Source: CALFBG01 sp045110315 (lineage in GTDB: Bacteria > Bacteroidota > Bacteroidia > Chitinophagales > Saprospiraceae). Taken from it: 64,000 nt of DNA. A program made the position numbers and the translations under genes. Positions 60,038-64,000 of the stretch are shown one piece after another. The notes under the pieces are model-generated. The model was not told where the DNA came from, ran no database searches, and saw only the letters and a list, made by a program, of their open reading frames with translations. The stretch spans positions 52,926-116,925 of the forward strand of contig JBGCFY010000046.1 of assembly GCA_045110315.1 (NCBI GenBank), read 5' to 3'. Every line of letters starts with the position of its first letter. Positions within the stretch are counted from its first letter, which is position 1.

Positions 60038-61297
60038 GTCTTCAACTTGTCCTTCTAAAAAATTGAGCCCTAGTAATAAAAAGAAGACATAAAAAGCAAC
60101 CCCAATTGCATTTTCGATCGTATTTTCAACGAAGAAAGACAGGAATACAATGATATGTAAAGACAAGAACAAATCATTCTGGTAATGTTGGTGAACGAAT
60201 AAAGGATAGAAGAATGCGAATAAAAAGACTAGTAAACCAATAATTCCCATTCCTGCCAATACCGAAACAAATTGACTATGCGGCATTTTGTAATCTTTCA
60301 CTTGTGGGTAGTTCGCTTGATATCGTTCTTTTACGACTTGACGTAAATCCCCCGCACCAACGCCCAAAATCGGATTTTCCTGAGCAATCTCCATCCCTAT
60401 TTTCAAAGAAGTCCAACGGTCGCCATCCGAATACGCTTGCCCATTTCCTTCTAGATACATTTTTAAATCGTAACGCGCATAGTCAATTCTCGTTTTAAAA
60501 CTGTCCATCGTCTGATAAGCAATAAAAGGTAAACTCCCCAGTAACAATAAGCCAGCAAATACCAGTCGATAATTTCTACTTCGATACAAATACCGTAAGC
60601 CCAAGATAAAAAGGCAGACATACAACACCATCAGTCCACTTCTAACGGACAAAACGTGTAAGAAAAAGAATAAGAATAGGCTAATCGCTAAAACCAGATA
60701 AGGCTCCCAAGTATATTTTAAATAAAATTTTTGTCCAAATAAAAGAAAGCCTGCAACGATCGTATAAGCCAGCAACAAACTATAGCGAATATGGCTCATC
60801 GGAGTCGGCATCGGCTGACCTTTTTCCAATAAGGCATTGATCTCTTCGTAGTGTTGCCAATAATGAATGCCAACCATACTTGTGCTAAACAACATTAAAA
60901 GTAAAAGAAAATAAAATAAGCCCTGAAATTGAGCTTTACTAAAAGCGGGAATACTTACAAAAGCAAACGGTAAGAGCAAAAAAGGCAGTTTAATTCTCAG
61001 CCGTTCCGTCCAAAAACTAACATCTTCAGAATAAATTCCGCTAAAAAGGACTAAGAAAAAGAAAAGGAATACTACTAAAAACGAACGATTTTGATAGCAA
61101 CGCTTAACGTTTTCACCTAGCGATGGATTTAAAAACACGGGAAGCTTACGAGCAGGATCAAAATTAAAAATACTAATCACAACGAGACTGATCATACAGA
61201 CCGAAAGTGCAAACTTCGAATAAATCAAAGCGACTAATAATACTGCACAGATAAATAGAGCAAAATCTTGCTTAGTGATAGCTCGTATTGTTTTCAT
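60014..61297 (-). CDS. O-antigen ligase/polymerase family membrane protein
   Basis: 427 residues with about ten to twelve membrane helices. The Wzy_C-type signature lies in the large periplasmic loop: GDRWTSLKIGMEIAQENPILGVGAGDLRQVV, then YKMPHSQFVSVLAGMGIIGLLVFLFAFF. WaaL ligases join O-antigen to lipid A-core, while Wzy enzymes polymerise repeat units. The sequence alone does not choose. It fits the galE and glycosyltransferase genes in the window as a surface-glycan enzyme, though they are not neighbours. Confidence 0.87.
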   Translation of the reverse strand: MKTIRAITKQDFALFICAVLLVALIYSKFALSVCMISLVVISIFNFDPARKLPVFLNPSLGENVKRCYQNRSFLVVFLFFFLVLFSGIYSEDVSFWTERLRIKLPFLLLPFAFVSIPAFSKAQFQGLFYFLLLLMLFSTSMVGIHYWQHYEEINALLEKGQPMPTPMSHIRYSLLLAYTIVAGFLLFGQKFYLKYTWEPYLVLAISLFLFFFLHVLSVRSGLMVLYVCLFILGLRYLYRSRNYRLVFAGLLLLGSLPFIAYQTMDSFKTRIDYARYDLKMYLEGNGQAYSDGDRWTSLKIGMEIAQENPILGVGAGDLRQVVKERYQANYPQVKDYKMPHSQFVSVLAGMGIIGLLVFLFAFFYPLFVHQHYQNDLFLSLHIIVFLSFFVENTIENAIGVAFYVFFLLLGLNFLEGQVEDKKIGTSK

Positions 61298-61421
61298 TAA
61301 AGGCCTGTCTAAAGAGGATTACTAATTAAATACACTGTGCAATAAAAAGGTGAACTAAAAATTAAACGTAGTTGTTTTTACACTATTGCACCGTAAGGAT
61401 GCAAAATTCCTAGTAAACCCT

Positions 61422-61429
61422 TACATTTG
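61422..61429 (+). promoter_or_regulatory. -7 box upstream of pheS
   Basis: TACATTTG is a perfect TAnnTTTG box, 39 bases before the pheS ATG. No good TTG box at the standard distance. Confidence 0.45.
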
Positions 61430-61467
61430 TGCTTCAAAGTTTGTCTTAAATTGCAAAAATAAAAATA

Positions 61468-62505
61468 ATGTCAGCTGAAATCTTTGAAAAAGTAAACAAA
61501 GTATTGAAAGAGGTCGAACTTGCTAGTCCTACTACTAAGGAGGAAATAGAACAATTTCGAATTAAATACCTTGGCTCCAAAAATACCATTAAGCCTTTAT
61601 TTGGAGAGATTCGCCATATTGCAAATGAAGACAAAGGTCGCTTTGGTCAATTGGTTAATTCCGTCAAAAAAGCGGCAGAAGATAAATTTCAAAACCTGCA
61701 AGCAAGTTTAGAAGCCGCAGAAGAGCAATCTAGTAGCCAAGGAATTGATACAAGTGCCCCCGGCGAAACTTTAGCGTTAGGCGCTAGACATCCGATTTCG
61801 GTCGTGATGAATCAGATCATTGATATTTTCACTAAAATTGGATTTACCGTAGCGGAAGATCGAGAAATTGAGGACGATTGGCACAACTTCGGTGCTATGA
61901 ATACGCCCGAAGATCATCCCGCGCGAGATATGCAAGATACTTTCTATTTGCAGAATAGCGCTGAAATGTTGCTTCGTACCCATACTTCGTCGGTACAAGC
62001 CCGCGTCATGAATCATACCAAACCTCCGATTCGCATCATTGCACCAGGACGAGTATATCGTAACGAAACGATTTCTGCTCGTGCGCATTGCCAATTTCAT
62101 CAAGTAGAAGGTTTATACATTGACGAAAATGTTTCTTTTGCCGATTTAAAACAAACACTCCTTTACTTCGCCCAAGAAATGTACGGCGCCGATACGAAGA
62201 TTCGTTTGCGACCTTCCTATTTTCCCTTTACAGAACCTAGTGCAGAAGTCGATATTTCTTGCTTTGTTTGTAATGGTGTAGGTTGTAATATCTGTAAGTA
62301 TACCAATTGGGTTGAAATCCTAGGTTGTGGCATGGTTGATCCACAAGTTTTAGAAAATTGTGGCATCGATAGCGAGAAATATACCGGTTTTGCTTTTGGA
62401 ATGGGAATCGAACGCCAAGCTATGCTAAAGTATCGGATCAATGATATTCGCCTACTTTTTGAAAATGACATCCGCTTTTTGAATCAGTTCAAAGCTGCTT
62501 TTTAA
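61468..62505 (+). CDS. pheS: Phenylalanyl-tRNA synthetase alpha subunit
   Basis: Catalytic subunit of the alpha2-beta2 PheRS, charging tRNA-Phe. 345 residues. The N-terminal coiled coil is at residues 1-80. Class II motif 2 is in GRVYRNETISARAHCQFHQVEG, and motif 3 in AFGMGIERQAMLKYRINDIRL. FPFTEPSAEVDI is a PheS mark. A four-Cys insertion SCFVCNGVGCNICKY (near residues 260-274), known in other Bacteroidota, may bind zinc. pheT is not adjacent. hisS follows 194 bases later. Confidence 0.96.
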   Translation: MSAEIFEKVNKVLKEVELASPTTKEEIEQFRIKYLGSKNTIKPLFGEIRHIANEDKGRFGQLVNSVKKAAEDKFQNLQASLEAAEEQSSSQGIDTSAPGETLALGARHPISVVMNQIIDIFTKIGFTVAEDREIEDDWHNFGAMNTPEDHPARDMQDTFYLQNSAEMLLRTHTSSVQARVMNHTKPPIRIIAPGRVYRNETISARAHCQFHQVEGLYIDENVSFADLKQTLLYFAQEMYGADTKIRLRPSYFPFTEPSAEVDISCFVCNGVGCNICKYTNWVEILGCGMVDPQVLENCGIDSEKYTGFAFGMGIERQAMLKYRINDIRLLFENDIRFLNQFKAAF

Positions 62506-62699
62506 GTTTGCCGCGCAGAACATTTCAAATCAAATAATTTCACCGCTTGAGCAAGTTTTTTCATTCGTAGCAATACTATGGTAAAAAAAGTAGCCACAAA
62601 TAGCTAAGACTTACTCTTATAACGTCAACACGAATCAGTTGATACGTCAAGCATTGCTATAGCTTTAGCACTAGAAATCTCTAAATATTTAATGATAAC

Positions 62700-64000
62700 A
62701 TGAAAGCAAGTATTCCAAAAGGAACGCGTGACTTCTCTCCGGAGCAAGTCCTCAAACGCAACTATATCTTCAATACGCTAAAACGGGTTTTTGTAAAGTA
62801 TGGCTATCAGCCCATCGAAACGCCAACCATGGAAAACCTCTCTACGCTAACTGGAAAGTACGGTGAGGAAGGTGATCAACTTTTGTTCAAAGTATTGAAT
62901 AATGGAGATTTTCTTCGTAAGGCAGACGAGCAAGCGCTCGAAGCTAAAAACTCGGCAAAGTTAGTGCCTTCTATTTCTAAAAGAGGTCTACGTTACGACC
63001 TTACCGTCCCGTTTGCACGTTACGTCGTGATGCACCAAAACGATATTAGTTTCCCTTTTAAGCGTTATCAAATTCAACCGGTCTGGCGAGCAGATCGACC
63101 ACAAAAAGGTCGCTACCAAGAATTTTACCAATGCGACGTAGATGTGGTTGGTTCGAATTCCTTGATGTACGAAGCAGAGTTGGTACAAATTTTTGATGAA
63201 GTTTTTGCTGCCTTGAAAGTTAATACCTGTATCAAGATCAATAATCGTAAGATTCTCGAAGGGATGGCGGAAGTTGCAGGCATCAAAGATCAATTCATGA
63301 TTATGACTATTGCCATTGACAAACTGGATAAAATTGGTTTGGATGGCGTAAAGGATATTTTAAGAAAAAAAGATATTTCAGAAGTTTCCATCCAAAAAGT
63401 TGAAGAACTTTTACTTGTTACAGACTTAGCAAGTTTAAAAGTACTTTTTGCCAAAACCGAAATAGGGAAGAAAGGAATCGAAGAATTAGAAGCTTTCCAC
63501 AGCTATTTTGATTTGGGACAATGCACCAACGAAGTTAAATTTGATATTACTTTGGCGAGAGGTTTGAGTTATTATACGGGGTGCATCATCGAAGTTGCTG
63601 CGAAAGATTATGAAATTGGAAGTATTGGTGGCGGTGGTCGCTACGATGACCTTACCGGAAATTTTGGTTTGAAAGGCGTTTCTGGAGTTGGTGTTTCTTT
63701 CGGTGCAGCGAGGATTTTTGATGTGATGGAAGCTTTAGGTTTGTTTCCGGAAACGGCAAACGAGCAATTAACTGTTCTATTAGTGGCTTTTGATGATACC
63801 ACGCACCACTACGCTTTTAAATGTTTATCCGCGCTCCGCGCAGCAGGTATCAACTCAGAATTATACCCAAGTCCAACGAAGTTAAAAAAACAGATGAAAT
63901 ACGCCAATGATCGCAAGGTGGCTTACACGATCGTTATTGGCTCGGAAGAAATGGAAAAAGAGCTACTCTCGTTAAAAGATATGACTTCTGGCGAGCAGGA
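62700..64000 (+). CDS. hisS: Histidyl-tRNA synthetase, cut by the right edge
   Basis: The frame opens at the ATG at 62700 and runs past the window end, giving 433 residues of an expected 450-460. KGTRDFSPEQ is the normal HisRS N-terminus. Class II motif 2 is RADRPQKGRYQEFYQCDVDVVG. The histidine-binding segment LARGLSYYTGCIIEV and the motif 3 GGGGRYDDL are present. The beginning of the anticodon-binding domain is visible (TVLLVAFDD). Only the C-terminal tail is missing. It may share a transcript with pheS. Confidence 0.95.
   Translation, partial: MKASIPKGTRDFSPEQVLKRNYIFNTLKRVFVKYGYQPIETPTMENLSTLTGKYGEEGDQLLFKVLNNGDFLRKADEQALEAKNSAKLVPSISKRGLRYDLTVPFARYVVMHQNDISFPFKRYQIQPVWRADRPQKGRYQEFYQCDVDVVGSNSLMYEAELVQIFDEVFAALKVNTCIKINNRKILEGMAEVAGIKDQFMIMTIAIDKLDKIGLDGVKDILRKKDISEVSIQKVEELLLVTDLASLKVLFAKTEIGKKGIEELEAFHSYFDLGQCTNEVKFDITLARGLSYYTGCIIEVAAKDYEIGSIGGGGRYDDLTGNFGLKGVSGVGVSFGAARIFDVMEALGLFPETANEQLTVLLVAFDDTTHHYAFKCLSALRAAGINSELYPSPTKLKKQMKYANDRKVAYTIVIGSEEMEKELLSLKDMTSGEQ

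Overview
The window looks like a chromosomal segment of a free-living, low-GC Bacteroidota bacterium. I lean towards the Saprospiria or a neighbouring class, but the class is a guess. The signs of the phylum are: several promoters with the Bacteroidota -7 box TAnnTTTG, two of them with a TTG-type -33 box 20 bp upstream; two secreted proteins ending in type IX secretion (T9SS) sorting tails; a DUF3127 protein; a TonB with a Pro-rich linker; an ECF sigma factor with a membrane anti-sigma partner; and an archaeal-type ProRS. Most of the content is ordinary core chromosome. I see no tRNA, rRNA, CRISPR array, insertion sequence or prophage. Both edges cut a gene: a secreted protein on the left and hisS on the right.

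Layout. 1-6.9 kb: a cut secreted protein, a FadL/OmpP1-like porin, a low-complexity secreted protein, proS, a DUF3127 protein with an SSB-like tail and a secreted 22-residue W-repeat protein. 6.9-13.3 kb: two peroxiredoxins, an M23 endopeptidase, clpS and aat (both N-degron pathway), an EamA transporter and an O-methyltransferase. 13.3-19.1 kb: the most unusual locus, with a polysaccharide deacetylase, a GNAT-like protein, a free-standing acyl carrier protein, a GNAT, an NRPS-type adenylation enzyme and a FemAB-like transferase. 19-28.9 kb: an Omp85 protein, hemW, an AntA-like protein, methylmalonyl-CoA mutase, TonB and an M16 protease. 28.9-41.6 kb: an M1 aminopeptidase with a barrel-like C-terminus, galE, a CysQ-like phosphatase, two glycosyltransferases for surface glycans, a thioredoxin-fold lipoprotein, a VOC protein, uvrC and a large helical protein. 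42-54.6 kb: a T9SS protein, parC, an ECF sigma/anti-sigma pair whose anti-sigma factor also carries an outer-membrane-barrel-like domain, a hydrolase, a DUF547 lipoprotein, smpB, a YbjQ protein and a DPP-IV-type peptidase. 54.6-64 kb: a RamB/ScfR-type regulator, a membrane MutS-like ATPase, a rhomboid protease, a T9SS thioredoxin-fold protein, an O-antigen ligase-like protein, pheS and hisS.

How the genes work together. In the 13-19 kb locus an amino acid or other acid would be adenylated, loaded on the carrier protein and passed by GNAT/FemAB enzymes to an acceptor, possibly an amino sugar exposed by the deacetylase. This resembles the accessory enzymes of exosortase-linked exopolysaccharide loci, but no exosortase is present. 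ClpS and Aat would make and read N-terminal Leu/Phe degrons. GalE, the GT2 and GT9 enzymes and the Wzy/WaaL-like ligase suggest lipopolysaccharide or capsule synthesis. A family of imperfect palindromes with arms like AAGTACTAAGACAA is scattered between genes from 9 to 50 kb.
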